Assembly: GCA_003567615.1 (NCBI GenBank)
Contig: PWZC01000456.1
Coordinates: 1 to 6,528, forward strand
Source of the DNA: Gemmatimonadota bacterium
Lineage (GTDB): Bacteria > Gemmatimonadota > Gemmatimonadetes > Longimicrobiales > Gaopeijiaceae
Direction: 5' to 3'
Length of the DNA: 6,528 nt
Shown here: in pieces, positions 1-4,979 of the stretch
How the letters are laid out: every line of letters starts with the position of its first letter
How positions within the stretch are numbered: the stretch's first letter is position 1
Program-made: the position numbers and the translations under genes
Notes under the pieces: model-generated
What the model was told of the DNA's origin: nothing
Seen by the model: the letters and a program-made list of their open reading frames with translations, nothing else
Databases searched by the model: none

Positions 1-647
1 AACGCTATGCCCGGACCGCCGAGTGGATCCAGGTAGTGAAGGGGATGTGGACCGAGCCCGAGTTCTCCTTCAACGGGGACTATTACTCCATCGAGGAAGG
101 GATCCTGGAGCCGAAACCGCTTCAGACCCCCTGGCCCACCCTCTACGCCGGTGGGGAGTCACCCACCGGGAGGGCGACCATCGCCACGCACTGCGACGCG
201 TGGCTCACCCATGGCGATCCCCCGGACATCATCGGACCCAAGGTGAGGGGGATGCGCGACGAGCGGGAGCGGCTCGGCCTCGGACCCATGACGTTCGGGG
301 CGGCAGGATACGCCGTGGTCCGGCCCACCGAGGCAGGCGCCCGGAGCGAGGTGGAGCGGATCACCAACGTCCGCCAGAGCGCGAGGGGATTCGCCAACTA
401 CCAGGACTTCGTGGAGCACTCCAAGCTGGAGCGAACCGTCAGTCTCGAGGACTACTCGGTGTCGAACCGTGGCCTGCGGAGTGGACTGGTGGGGACACCG
501 GAGCAGGTGGCCGAGCGGATCCTGGAATTCGAGGCCGCCGGGGTCGACCTGCTCCTCCTGCAGTTCAGCCCGCAGCACGAGGAGATGGAGCGCTTCGCCG
601 AGGAGGTGATTCCGCTGGTACGGGGCGGGGGCGGGGCGGGCGGGTAA
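1..647 (+). CDS. LLM-class flavin-dependent monooxygenase, C-terminal part (5' partial)
   Basis: The frame is open to the left edge (from base 3, RYARTAEWIQV...), so the GTG at 36 is internal and the true start lies outside. The 214 visible residues match the C-terminal half of bacterial luciferase-like monooxygenases (whole proteins usually 330-370 aa). Seen: the (R)Y...E.....K.MWTEP..SF.G.YY helix/loop, EPKPLQTPWPTLYAGG, a DAWLTHGDP segment, then SLEDYSVSNRGLRSGLVGTPEQVAERI and GVDLLLLQFSPQHEEMERFAEEVIPLV, the usual end of the barrel. The family uses reduced FMN (or F420) and O2 to oxidise small organic substrates. The pattern fits best with the SsuD/SfnG branch (alkanesulfonate or dimethyl-sulfone oxidation), but the substrate is inference. 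The tail RGGGGAGG is encoded by a pure G/C run and looks like an added, non-conserved end. The TAA at 645-647 lies in the first degenerate copy of the 61-bp repeat. Confidence 0.9.
   Translation, partial: RYARTAEWIQVVKGMWTEPEFSFNGDYYSIEEGILEPKPLQTPWPTLYAGGESPTGRATIATHCDAWLTHGDPPDIIGPKVRGMRDERERLGLGPMTFGAAGYAVVRPTEAGARSEVERITNVRQSARGFANYQDFVEHSKLERTVSLEDYSVSNRGLRSGLVGTPEQVAERILEFEAAGVDLLLLQFSPQHEEMERFAEEVIPLVRGGGGAGG
622..644 (+). other. G-quadruplex motif at gene 3' end
   Basis: Five G runs (4, 5, 4, 3 and 3 G) are separated by single C bases, ending directly at the TAA of the flavin monooxygenase. This meets the usual G3+N1-7 rule with the shortest possible loops and lies on the sense strand, so both the non-template DNA and the mRNA could fold. 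It encodes the GGGGAGG tail. Folding is inferred from pattern only. Confidence 0.7.
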
Positions 648-827
648 TATTTCAACCACGACGCTCCGTCGGAGGACGAGGTTCGAATAGTGCCCGCTGA
701 GCGGGTAGGATCTTCACCACGGCGCCTCATTTGCTCCTGAGGTTCGAATAGTGCCCGCTGAGCGGGCAAAATCTCAACCGTGATGTTGGCTCAGAGCACG
801 AGGTTCGAATAGTGCCCGCTCGCGGCC
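640..827. repeat. Degenerate 61-bp-period tandem repeat with palindromic core
   Basis: A 28-bp core beginning GAGGTTCGAATAG is identical at 678-705 and 739-766; its first 21 bp recur at 800-820. The spacing is exactly 61 bp each time. The following ~20 bp are also related between copies (a pattern like AATYTCAACCACGACGC), including at 645-665, which is the right half of a further copy at 640-677. About 13 bp at the end of each unit vary. The core holds TTCGAA and a hairpin TGCCCGC-TGA-GCGGGCA, perfect at 752-768 and with one G.T wobble at 691-707. The left-most copy overlaps the stop of the flavin monooxygenase. There is no T-tract next to the hairpins, so a standard intrinsic terminator is not supported. 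The likely identity is an intergenic palindromic repeat family; function unknown. Confidence 0.88.
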
Positions 828-847
828 TGGATTTCGACGCCAATCCT

Positions 848-873
848 CCCCCCGACCCCCGACCCCAGCCCCC
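848..873 (-). other. G-quadruplex motif downstream of the DUF559 gene
   Basis: C runs at 848-853, 856-860, 863-866 and 869-873 give, on the minus strand, four G runs of 4-6 with 2-nt loops. It lies 66 bp past the stop of the minus-strand DUF559 gene, so it would be in that gene's 3' untranslated RNA. The C-runs form an imperfect CCCCCGA-type microrepeat. The rest of 828-938 shows no gene or other signal that I can support. Confidence 0.6.
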
Positions 874-938
874 GGGCTTCTCAGCCTCTCCCCGATGCTC
901 TGGCCTTGAGGTCTTCCGGAGATCCGACCCCGCAGAGC

Positions 939-1913
939 TCACCCGTACCTGGGGGCGGCCTCGTTTTCGCTGTTCGGAACTGGGCCGCCCTCGGGCTCTT
1001 GTCGGCGGCGCACCCCCGCCAGGGCGATAGCCTGTCCGACTTGAACGGCGCTGGCCGTCGCGTCTCGGGTGATCTGGCGCCAGGTGAGCCGGATCACCTG
1101 GATTCCCCGGGACCGGAGCCAGTTGTCCTTGCGGCGGTCCCCCTCGAAACGTCGACGTGAGGAGTGGTGTGCCCACCCGTCGATCTCGATGGCAATGCCC
1201 AGAGTCGGCCAGAAGATGTCCAGTTCGTAGGGTCCGACGGGAACGTTGGTGTGCGGTGTTGGCAGGTCTGCTGCGCGGATCAACCCCAGGCACCTGCGCT
1301 CCGCCTCCGAACGAGTCAGCCGGGAGTCCTCTCCGGCCCCCAGGATTTCCCGGAGCCTTCCGATCCCCCGCCGTCCCACATACCGGTCCACCATGGCCTG
1401 GAAGTCCGGCCGACTGAGGAGCGCCTGGTCCTCAGCGCGCGCCCGCATCAATTCCAGTTCCCTGGTGCCCAGCACCGGGGCCATGTCCACGATTGTCCGG
1501 ACAGGTGTGGTGATGGGAATCCCATGCAAGAAGGTGCGCTCATCCTCTGCCATCTCCCTCGCCCGGCAGAAGACGATTCCCTCCCGTCGGCGTCTTCCCA
1601 CATGGGGAACCGTGATGTGGACGGGGCGAGGAGGATCTCCCTGGACAAGGCCCCAGAGCGACGCCGCACTGCGATGACTGAGGAGGGCGGAAGGCCCTCC
1701 CGCCAGCACTGCCGACATCTCCGCAGCCTTGGGCGATTCCAGGGGACCGACCCGGTAGACTCCCCGATGGATAGGATGAAGATACCCGTTCTTCCGTCGC
1801 CTCTGGATAGCCGACCTCGAGAGGCCCAGCTCCAGAAGTTGGAGGCGGCCGACGACGCCGTGCTGCCGGGCGGCCACCTCGGAAATCCGGGCATCCAAGG
1901 GCTCGGTGGACAT
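939..1913 (-). CDS. DUF559 nuclease-fold protein with N-terminal AbiEi-like winged helix
   Basis: A 324-aa protein. Residues about 9-55 (ISEVAARQHGVVGRLQLLELG...RRRKNGYLHPIHRGVYRVG) form the winged-helix domain named AbiEi antitoxin N-terminal/AbiEi_4. Residues about 70-190 are the linker usual in these proteins. Residues about 202-285 are DUF559, a Vsr-like PD-(D/E)XK fold: SEAE with E203 and E205, D232 in ELDIFWP, E243 and D245 in IEIDGWAHH, then R-x-D-x-L and GIQVIRLTWRQI. The nuclease residues look intact, with ExD in place of ExK as is common in DUF559. Such genes occur as scattered singletons in actinobacteria and other high-GC bacteria; DNA binding and cleavage are presumed, not shown. 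No AbiEii toxin gene is adjacent, so an AbiE toxin-antitoxin pair is not supported. I chose ATG 1913 because the fold begins just after it; a GTG at 1955 would add 14 unlike residues. Neither start has a clear Shine-Dalgarno sequence. Confidence 0.88.
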   Translation of the reverse strand: MSTEPLDARISEVAARQHGVVGRLQLLELGLSRSAIQRRRKNGYLHPIHRGVYRVGPLESPKAAEMSAVLAGGPSALLSHRSAASLWGLVQGDPPRPVHITVPHVGRRRREGIVFCRAREMAEDERTFLHGIPITTPVRTIVDMAPVLGTRELELMRARAEDQALLSRPDFQAMVDRYVGRRGIGRLREILGAGEDSRLTRSEAERRCLGLIRAADLPTPHTNVPVGPYELDIFWPTLGIAIEIDGWAHHSSRRRFEGDRRKDNWLRSRGIQVIRLTWRQITRDATASAVQVGQAIALAGVRRRQEPEGGPVPNSENEAAPRYG

Positions 1914-2252
1914 GGAAACAGTCAGATGAGTGGAAAAACGGTGCCGGCAAACCACTGGGGTTCAAGTTCACCGGCTTTCGGCGACCGGAGCATGGCTCGA
2001 CCGGCCCCATTCCCATGGCCGCCAACTGGATCCAGTCGACCACCTCGCGACTCCCCGTCCAGACGTCTCCCGTATCGAAGAGGCAGACGCTGGCCACTCG
2101 CATCTCCAGGAACCCTTACCCTTGCGGGTAATTGGACCGGGCACTGTGCTTGGGAAACCCCGTGAACCGCGGGTGCTTGGTGGGCAGAAGCCGAGGCTGC
2201 CGGCGTCGGTAGACGGAGCGGAAGACCGGGAGGACCAGGCTTTCGATGCCGA
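1914..2252. other. Intergenic stretch without a recognisable gene
   Basis: This 339-bp gap lies between two minus-strand genes. All frames give fragments without family resemblance. The longest separate minus-strand reading runs from ATG 2103 (MRVASVCLFDTGDVWTGSRE...) and enters the DUF559 gene out of frame; it has no usable Shine-Dalgarno spacing (CTGGAG directly touches the ATG). A 6-bp inverted repeat with a GCAA loop on the minus strand (TTACCC-GCAA-GGGTAA, 2116-2131) could form a small hairpin but has no T-tract. The promoter of the DUF559 gene should lie in the part nearest 1914, but I cannot identify it. Confidence 0.6.
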
Positions 2253-2256
2253 TCAT
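2116..2256 (-). CDS. Possible 46-aa ORF overlapping the reductase stop (doubtful)
   Basis: An ATG at 2256 overlaps the TGA of the upstream YhfK-like gene as ATGA, the arrangement typical of translational coupling. It reads 46 codons (MIGIESLVLPVFRSVYRRRQ...SNYPQG) to a TAA at 2116-2118. The product would be short, basic (R/K/H-rich) and proline-rich, with a hydrophobic first 12 residues. It has no family resemblance that I know, and the overlap may be chance. Its stop falls inside the 2116-2131 inverted repeat. Confidence 0.15.
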   Translation of the reverse strand: MIGIESLVLPVFRSVYRRRQPRLLPTKHPRFTGFPKHSARSNYPQG

Positions 2257-2891
2257 AGCCTGGCCAGCGCGTCGGCGATGGGGGTGGGGCCAGCGAGGAG
2301 GTCGAAGCTCTTCCGGACCGTGCTCTCCATATCCAGGCAGGCCACCACGACGGCAGCCACATCGTCCCGGGAGATGGACCCACCCGAGTCGAGGTCCGGC
2401 GCCAGATCCACCTTTCCAGTGGGCTCATCAAAGGTGAGGCGGCCCGGCCGTACGACAGTGTAGGCGAGGTCGCTGCGGCGGAGGTGCTCGTCGGCGATCC
2501 CCTTCGCCCGAAGATAGTGGGCGATGGGCGACCCCTGGCGTTCGGGGTCGGCGCCAAGTGCGCTCAGCATGATGTAGCGACGGAGCCCCACCGCTTCCAT
2601 GGCGGCGATGCTCCGTACGGCACCGTCCCGATCCACCGCCAGGGTCTTGTCGGGCCCTGTCTTGGATCCAGATCCGGCGGCGAAGATGAGGGCCTCGGCA
2701 GCCGAGGCTTCCAGGGCCGGATCCAATGGCTTCTCCAGGTCGGCCACCACAGTGCGGACCTCCATCTGTTCGAAGTGCGCCACGTGGTTCGGGTCGCGAA
2801 CCATGGCGATGGGTTCGTGGGGGCCTGCACGGAGACGATCCACGATTCTCCGTCCAGTGTGTCCGTTGGCTCCAACAACGAGAATGCGCAT
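2253..2891 (-). CDS. Atypical SDR (NmrA/YhfK-like) NAD(P)-binding protein
   Basis: A full-length 212-aa protein close in layout to B. subtilis YhfK (about 214 aa). The Rossmann start MRILVVGANGHTGRRI carries G7-x2-G10-x2-G13. MVRDP (30-34) follows the second strand, with the arginine that often reads NADP phosphate. DLEKPLD, LIFAAGSGSKTGPDKTLAVDRDG (68-90) and RRYIMLSALGA (104-114) are typical of the a5 subgroup. S110 and Y126-LRA-K130 are the possible catalytic residues. VRPG (147-150), GSISRDDVAAVVVACLD (171-187) and the end FDLLAGPTPIADALARL match the family C-terminus. It is a cytoplasmic protein expected to bind NAD(P)(H); its substrate is unknown and the family may act as a redox sensor rather than an enzyme. 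It is divergent from the DUF2784 gene across 75 bp. The start is fixed by the Rossmann motif; only a weak AAGG lies upstream. Confidence 0.93.
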   Translation of the reverse strand: MRILVVGANGHTGRRIVDRLRAGPHEPIAMVRDPNHVAHFEQMEVRTVVADLEKPLDPALEASAAEALIFAAGSGSKTGPDKTLAVDRDGAVRSIAAMEAVGLRRYIMLSALGADPERQGSPIAHYLRAKGIADEHLRRSDLAYTVVRPGRLTFDEPTGKVDLAPDLDSGGSISRDDVAAVVVACLDMESTVRKSFDLLAGPTPIADALARL

Positions 2892-2910
2892 GATAGACCT
2901 TGGTCAGGTT

Positions 2911-2926
2911 GAAACGTGAACGTTTC
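2911..2926. promoter_or_regulatory. Inverted repeat, candidate operator between divergent genes
   Basis: GAAACG-TGAA-CGTTTC is a perfect 6-bp inverted repeat with a 4-bp spacer. It lies between the start codons of the YhfK-like gene (2891, minus) and the DUF2784 gene (2967, plus), about 20 bp from the first. This is a normal place for a shared operator. The half-site resembles LacI-family half-sites, but those normally abut without a 4-bp spacer, so the regulator class is open. No regulator gene is in the window. Confidence 0.45.
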
Positions 2927-2966
2927 CGACCCCGAAGGCCATTCTGCGTTTCCCGGTCCCAGTCCC

Positions 2967-3344
2967 ATGATCTACCGCATCCTCGCCGACATCACCCTGG
3001 TAGTGCACTTCGGATTCATCCTCTTCGTGGTTCTGGGCGGGCTGCTGGTGGTATGGAGAGGGTGGATCGCCTGGGTCCACATTCCCACGGCCCTCTGGGG
3101 CGCCCTCATCACCCTCATCGGGTGGACCTGTCCACTCACGCCTGTCGAGAACCACCTTCGTCGTCTCGGTGGTGAGGCCGGCTACACCGGGAGCTTCATC
3201 GAGCACTACCTCATCTCCGTCATCTATCCGGAGGGGATCGGGGAGGCGGGATGGATCGCCATGGGCGTTTCCGTGGTGGCCATCAACCTCCTCATCTATG
3301 GCTGGATCGTGCGCCACAGGAACACCCGTAGATCGGTGCACTAG
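2967..3344 (+). CDS. DUF2784 family integral membrane protein
   Basis: A 125-aa protein of the usual family length. Three hydrophobic segments are visible: residues about 5-29 (ILADITLVVHFGFILFVVLGGLLVV), about 35-53 (AWVHIPTALWGALITLIGW) and about 95-115 (GWIAMGVSVVAINLLIYGWIV). Between the second and third lies the family signature CPLTPVENHLRR (55-66) followed by GGEAGYTGSFIEHYLISVIYP (68-88). The function is unknown; it is a small inner-membrane protein, with the conserved Cys/His/Glu loop as a possible metal or ligand site (inference). I chose ATG 2967 because family members begin with a short M-x-(Y/R)-x-L-A-D-like start; an upstream GTG at 2916 would add 17 unlike residues and lie inside the inverted repeat. 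No clear Shine-Dalgarno sequence is present. Its stop shares CTAG with the opposing lipoprotein gene. Confidence 0.92.
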   Translation: MIYRILADITLVVHFGFILFVVLGGLLVVWRGWIAWVHIPTALWGALITLIGWTCPLTPVENHLRRLGGEAGYTGSFIEHYLISVIYPEGIGEAGWIAMGVSVVAINLLIYGWIVRHRNTRRSVH

Positions 3345-4033
3345 CTTCGAGGAACGAACTGAACCGAGACGTCGTCGACGTAGTAGGTGCGTAGCGTCTC
3401 CCAGGTGCCCCACACGCCGATGGTCACGTGCACATCCCCGTCGGCGGGGGCCGTAACGGAGAAATCGTAGGACCTGTCCAGCCATACCAGGCCTACGTCC
3501 GAGTCCTCACCGTGCCCCGTCTCTCCCTGGAAGGTGAGGTCTTCCGCCGATCGGGGCGGGTCGGTGTGCACCCCGGCGATGATGGTGAAGAGATTGACGT
3601 CGCCCCAATCGCTGGTGCCGAAGGCATACTCCACCATCACATCATACTCCTGGTCGGGCTCCAACTCGAAGGCCCGTTCCATCCAGACCTTTCCCTGGTC
3701 GTTGAGATTGTCGAGTTGCAGTTCGACGGAGCCCTCTCCCACAACAGCCTCGTCGGTGGTGTGGCGAACGTGCCAGTCGATGGGCGGGTTCAGAGTGTCG
3801 ATGGCGACGGCCCGCCAGCCCTCCATGTTGGCCTCGAAGGTGAAGGTGGCCTCGATGGGATCGTCATCCGGAGGGGTGGGTTCGGTGGTGTCGCAGGCGG
3901 TAAGGGCGGTTCCGGCGGCAAGGGGGATTCCCCCGGCCACGAGGATGGCAGGGATCCGGGTCCGTTGGGCGCTCGGCACGGGATTCCCATCCGGCAAGGA
4001 GTTGGCGGGCGGCAATGAGTTGGCGGGCGGCAT
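3341..4033 (-). CDS. Secreted lipoprotein with beta-sandwich-like domain
   Basis: A 230-aa protein. Arginines 24 and 26 are followed by a hydrophobic stretch (27-46) and a lipobox ending LTA-C47, so signal peptidase II cleavage and lipid anchoring are expected. An acidic/Pro linker (DTTEPTPPDDDP) follows. Residues about 60-228 are a single domain rich in alternating strand patterns (FTFEANMEGWRA, GSVELQLDNLNDQGKVWMERAFEL, YDVMVEYAFG, VHVTIGVWGTWETLRTYYVDDVSVQFV); this suggests a carbohydrate-binding-module-like jelly roll, but I do not recognise a named family or substrate. The N-region is unusually long because MPPANSLPPANSLPDGN is a duplicated segment. ATG 4033 has AGGAGG 4 bp upstream, which supports it; GTG 3979 (residue 19) would give a more ordinary signal peptide. 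The gene is convergent with DUF2784, with no room for a terminator between them. Confidence 0.85.
   Translation of the reverse strand: MPPANSLPPANSLPDGNPVPSAQRTRIPAILVAGGIPLAAGTALTACDTTEPTPPDDDPIEATFTFEANMEGWRAVAIDTLNPPIDWHVRHTTDEAVVGEGSVELQLDNLNDQGKVWMERAFELEPDQEYDVMVEYAFGTSDWGDVNLFTIIAGVHTDPPRSAEDLTFQGETGHGEDSDVGLVWLDRSYDFSVTAPADGDVHVTIGVWGTWETLRTYYVDDVSVQFVPRS
3999..4033 (-). repeat. 18-bp in-frame tandem duplication at the lipoprotein start
   Basis: The unit GAGTTGGCGGGCGGCAAT (plus-strand reading) occurs at 3999-4016 and again at 4017-4033, where its last bases are the start codon. It encodes the doubled PPANSL at residues 2-13; the next residues (PDGN) look like a decayed third copy. 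The unit is six codons, so copy number can change without a frameshift. Confidence 0.85.
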
Positions 4034-4037
4034 GGGG

Positions 4038-4043
4038 CCTCCT
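4038..4043 (-). promoter_or_regulatory. Ribosome binding site of the lipoprotein gene
   Basis: On the minus strand this reads AGGAGG, followed by CCCC and ATG (4033). The 4-bp spacing is a little short, but the full consensus supports this start over the internal GTG at 3979. Confidence 0.7.
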
Positions 4044-4049
4044 GGATCC

Positions 4050-4087
4050 GACCGAGTCGGCCATGTGCGACCGAGTCGGTCATGGTC
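4050..4087. promoter_or_regulatory. Two tandem palindromes, candidate operator pair
   Basis: A 19-bp unit beginning GACCGAGTCGG is repeated at 4050-4068 and 4069-4087 (16 of 19 positions alike). Each unit contains a 13-bp palindrome: GACCGA-G-TCGGTC is perfect at 4069-4081, and the 4050-4062 copy has one mismatch. The pair lies just upstream of the lipoprotein Shine-Dalgarno site and next to an AT-rich stretch (4086-4140, with TATATT at 4098 and TAGAAT on the minus strand at 4088-4093). This is where a repressor controlling the lipoprotein gene, or both divergent genes, would bind. The 19-bp spacing puts the two sites just under two helical turns apart. Confidence 0.5.
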
Positions 4088-4141
4088 ATTCTATGCGTAT
4101 ATTACAAGTATGGTTACACGAAAAGCCGACTAAAGTTGGGA

Positions 4142-4180
4142 ATTCCGGGTTCACGTCCGGAACAGGCTCCGGCCCGGAAT
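4142..4180 (+). promoter_or_regulatory. Nested hairpin in the leader of the AAA ATPase gene
   Basis: ATTCCGGG (4142-4149) pairs perfectly with CCCGGAAT (4173-4180). Inside, CCGGA (4157-4161) pairs with TCCGG (4168-4172) around the loop ACAGGC, stacked directly on the outer stem with a 7-nt bulge on one side. An alternative pairing, TTCCGG (4143-4148) with CCGGAA (4157-4162), competes with it. If transcription starts in the AT-rich part upstream, this lies in the 5' leader about 50 bp before the start codon. There is no T-tract and no match to a riboswitch that I know. Confidence 0.45.
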
Positions 4181-4217
4181 CACCTCACACCCCAACGGCC
4201 CGCAACCCCACCCCCCT

Positions 4218-4223
4218 AGGAGG
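4218..4223 (+). promoter_or_regulatory. Ribosome binding site of the AAA ATPase gene
   Basis: AGGAGG lies 6 bp before ATG 4230, an optimal arrangement that fixes this start. Confidence 0.85.
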
Positions 4224-4229
4224 TCTCCC

Positions 4230-4883
4230 ATGCCCCCCACTCCCCTGGAAGAAGAAAACAACCACAACATCCGCGTCGTCCTCACCGGCGGTCCGGGGGG
4301 CGGAAAGACCACGGCCGCCGACCTCTTTCGACGGGAGATCGGCGAGCGGGTGGTTGTGGTGCCCGAGTCGGCCAGCGTTCTCTTCACCGGCGGCCTTCCC
4401 CGGGTAGATGAGCCCCACGCCCAATGCGCTGCCCAGAGCGCCATCTATCACCTGCAGCGAAGCCTGGAACTCATCCAGTCGTCCCTCTATCCCCACCGGA
4501 TCCTCCTCTGTGACCGGGGCACGGTGGACGGGGCGGTCTACTGGCCGGAAGACTCGGGCGACTTCTTCGAGAAGATGGGGACCACCTTCCAGGAGGAACT
4601 GAGCCGGTACGACGCCGTCATCTTCTTCGAGAGCGCAGCGGTGGGCGACATGTCCATCGAGACCGGCAATCCGGCGCGGATCGAATCCAATGAGGAGGCG
4701 GTGGTCCTCGACCGGAAGCTGCGCCGACTCTGGTCGCAGCACCCCAACTTCACCTTCGTCCCCCACAATCCGTCCTTCTTCAAGAAGATCACGGCAGGTC
4801 TGGCCATCATGGAGAGTATCGTGGGCCAGCTTACCCATGCCCGGGAAGATCGTCGGGAGGCGGAGGCCGGCGACGGAGGGTGA
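4230..4883 (+). CDS. AAA_28 family P-loop ATPase/kinase-like protein
   Basis: A 217-aa protein. IRVVLTGGPGGGKTT (14-28) is the Walker A loop with K26. VVVVPESASVLFTGGLP (41-57) is the second-strand region seen in AAA_28 (PF13521) proteins. ILLCDRGTVDGAVYWP (91-106) gives a Walker-B-like aspartate (D95) plus the DRG-x2-D motif shared with nucleoside-kinase-type P-loop proteins. YDAVIFFES (127-135), then RIESNEEAVVLDRKLRRLWSQHPNFTFVPHN (150-180) and FFKKITAGLAIMESIV (183-198), complete the fold. Relatives include the NadR kinase domain and eukaryotic TTD14; the bacterial stand-alone proteins have no settled substrate, so cytosolic phosphotransfer or nucleotide binding is inference. The last residues (about EAGDGG) are encoded by the first unit of a 19-bp tandem array, and the TGA is made at the junction of two units, so the original C-terminus may have been different. 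Confidence 0.9.
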   Translation: MPPTPLEEENNHNIRVVLTGGPGGGKTTAADLFRREIGERVVVVPESASVLFTGGLPRVDEPHAQCAAQSAIYHLQRSLELIQSSLYPHRILLCDRGTVDGAVYWPEDSGDFFEKMGTTFQEELSRYDAVIFFESAAVGDMSIETGNPARIESNEEAVVLDRKLRRLWSQHPNFTFVPHNPSFFKKITAGLAIMESIVGQLTHAREDRREAEAGDGG

Positions 4884-4938
4884 GGCCAGCGACGGCGGGT
4901 GAGGCCGGCGACGGAGGGTGAGGCCAGCGACGGCGGGT
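4863..4938. repeat. 19-bp tandem array (perfect 38-bp duplication) over the ATPase stop
   Basis: Four head-to-tail 19-bp units of the form GAGGCC-R-GCGACGG-M-GGGT. Units 1 and 3 are identical, units 2 and 4 are identical, and the two kinds differ at two positions, so the array is also two perfect 38-bp copies (4863-4900 and 4901-4938). This points to a recent duplication of an older doubled unit. Each junction makes TGA (4881, 4900, 4919) and the end makes TAG (4938). As 19 is not a multiple of 3, these fall in all three plus-strand frames; the first is the actual stop of the ATPase gene. Confidence 0.95.
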
Positions 4939-4979
4939 AGGGAACACGGGCACGGCGCCGGCACAGGATCCCCTTGAAC

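Noticed and set aside
691..768. Intrinsic terminators at the TGCCCGC-TGA-GCGGGCA hairpins
   Set aside because: The stems are good but no T-tract follows on either strand (only mixed A/T bases), so termination is not supported by the sequence.
678..820. Mini CRISPR array (28-bp repeats, 33-bp spacers)
   Set aside because: The 'spacers' share sequence over about 20 bp, a further copy decays into the monooxygenase stop, the third core is only 21 bp, and no cas gene is in the window. It is a 61-bp tandem repeat.
678..820. tRNA-derived element, because GGTTCGAAT matches a tRNA T-arm
   Set aside because: No acceptor stem, D-arm or anticodon arm could be fitted around any copy; the match is limited to nine bases around the TTCGAA palindrome.
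727..1293. Minus-strand 188-codon reading frame spanning the 61-bp repeats
   Set aside because: It reads through repeat DNA and then out of frame through the DUF559 gene; repeated GTIRTS/GHYSNL-like pieces are only translated repeats.
939..1913. AbiE-type toxin-antitoxin system
   Set aside because: Only the antitoxin-type winged helix is present, fused to DUF559; there is no nucleotidyltransferase (AbiEii) gene next to it.
1164..2165. Long plus-strand reading frame over the DUF559 gene
   Set aside because: It is the opposite-strand shadow of a gene with clear domain motifs; its translation is low in family-like patterns.
3864..4089. Alternative minus-strand starts (ATG 4089 or 4064) reading through the palindrome repeats
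   Set aside because: They are in other frames than the lipoprotein and give Arg/Pro-rich sequence typical of shadows; the lipoprotein frame has its own AGGAGG and a lipobox.
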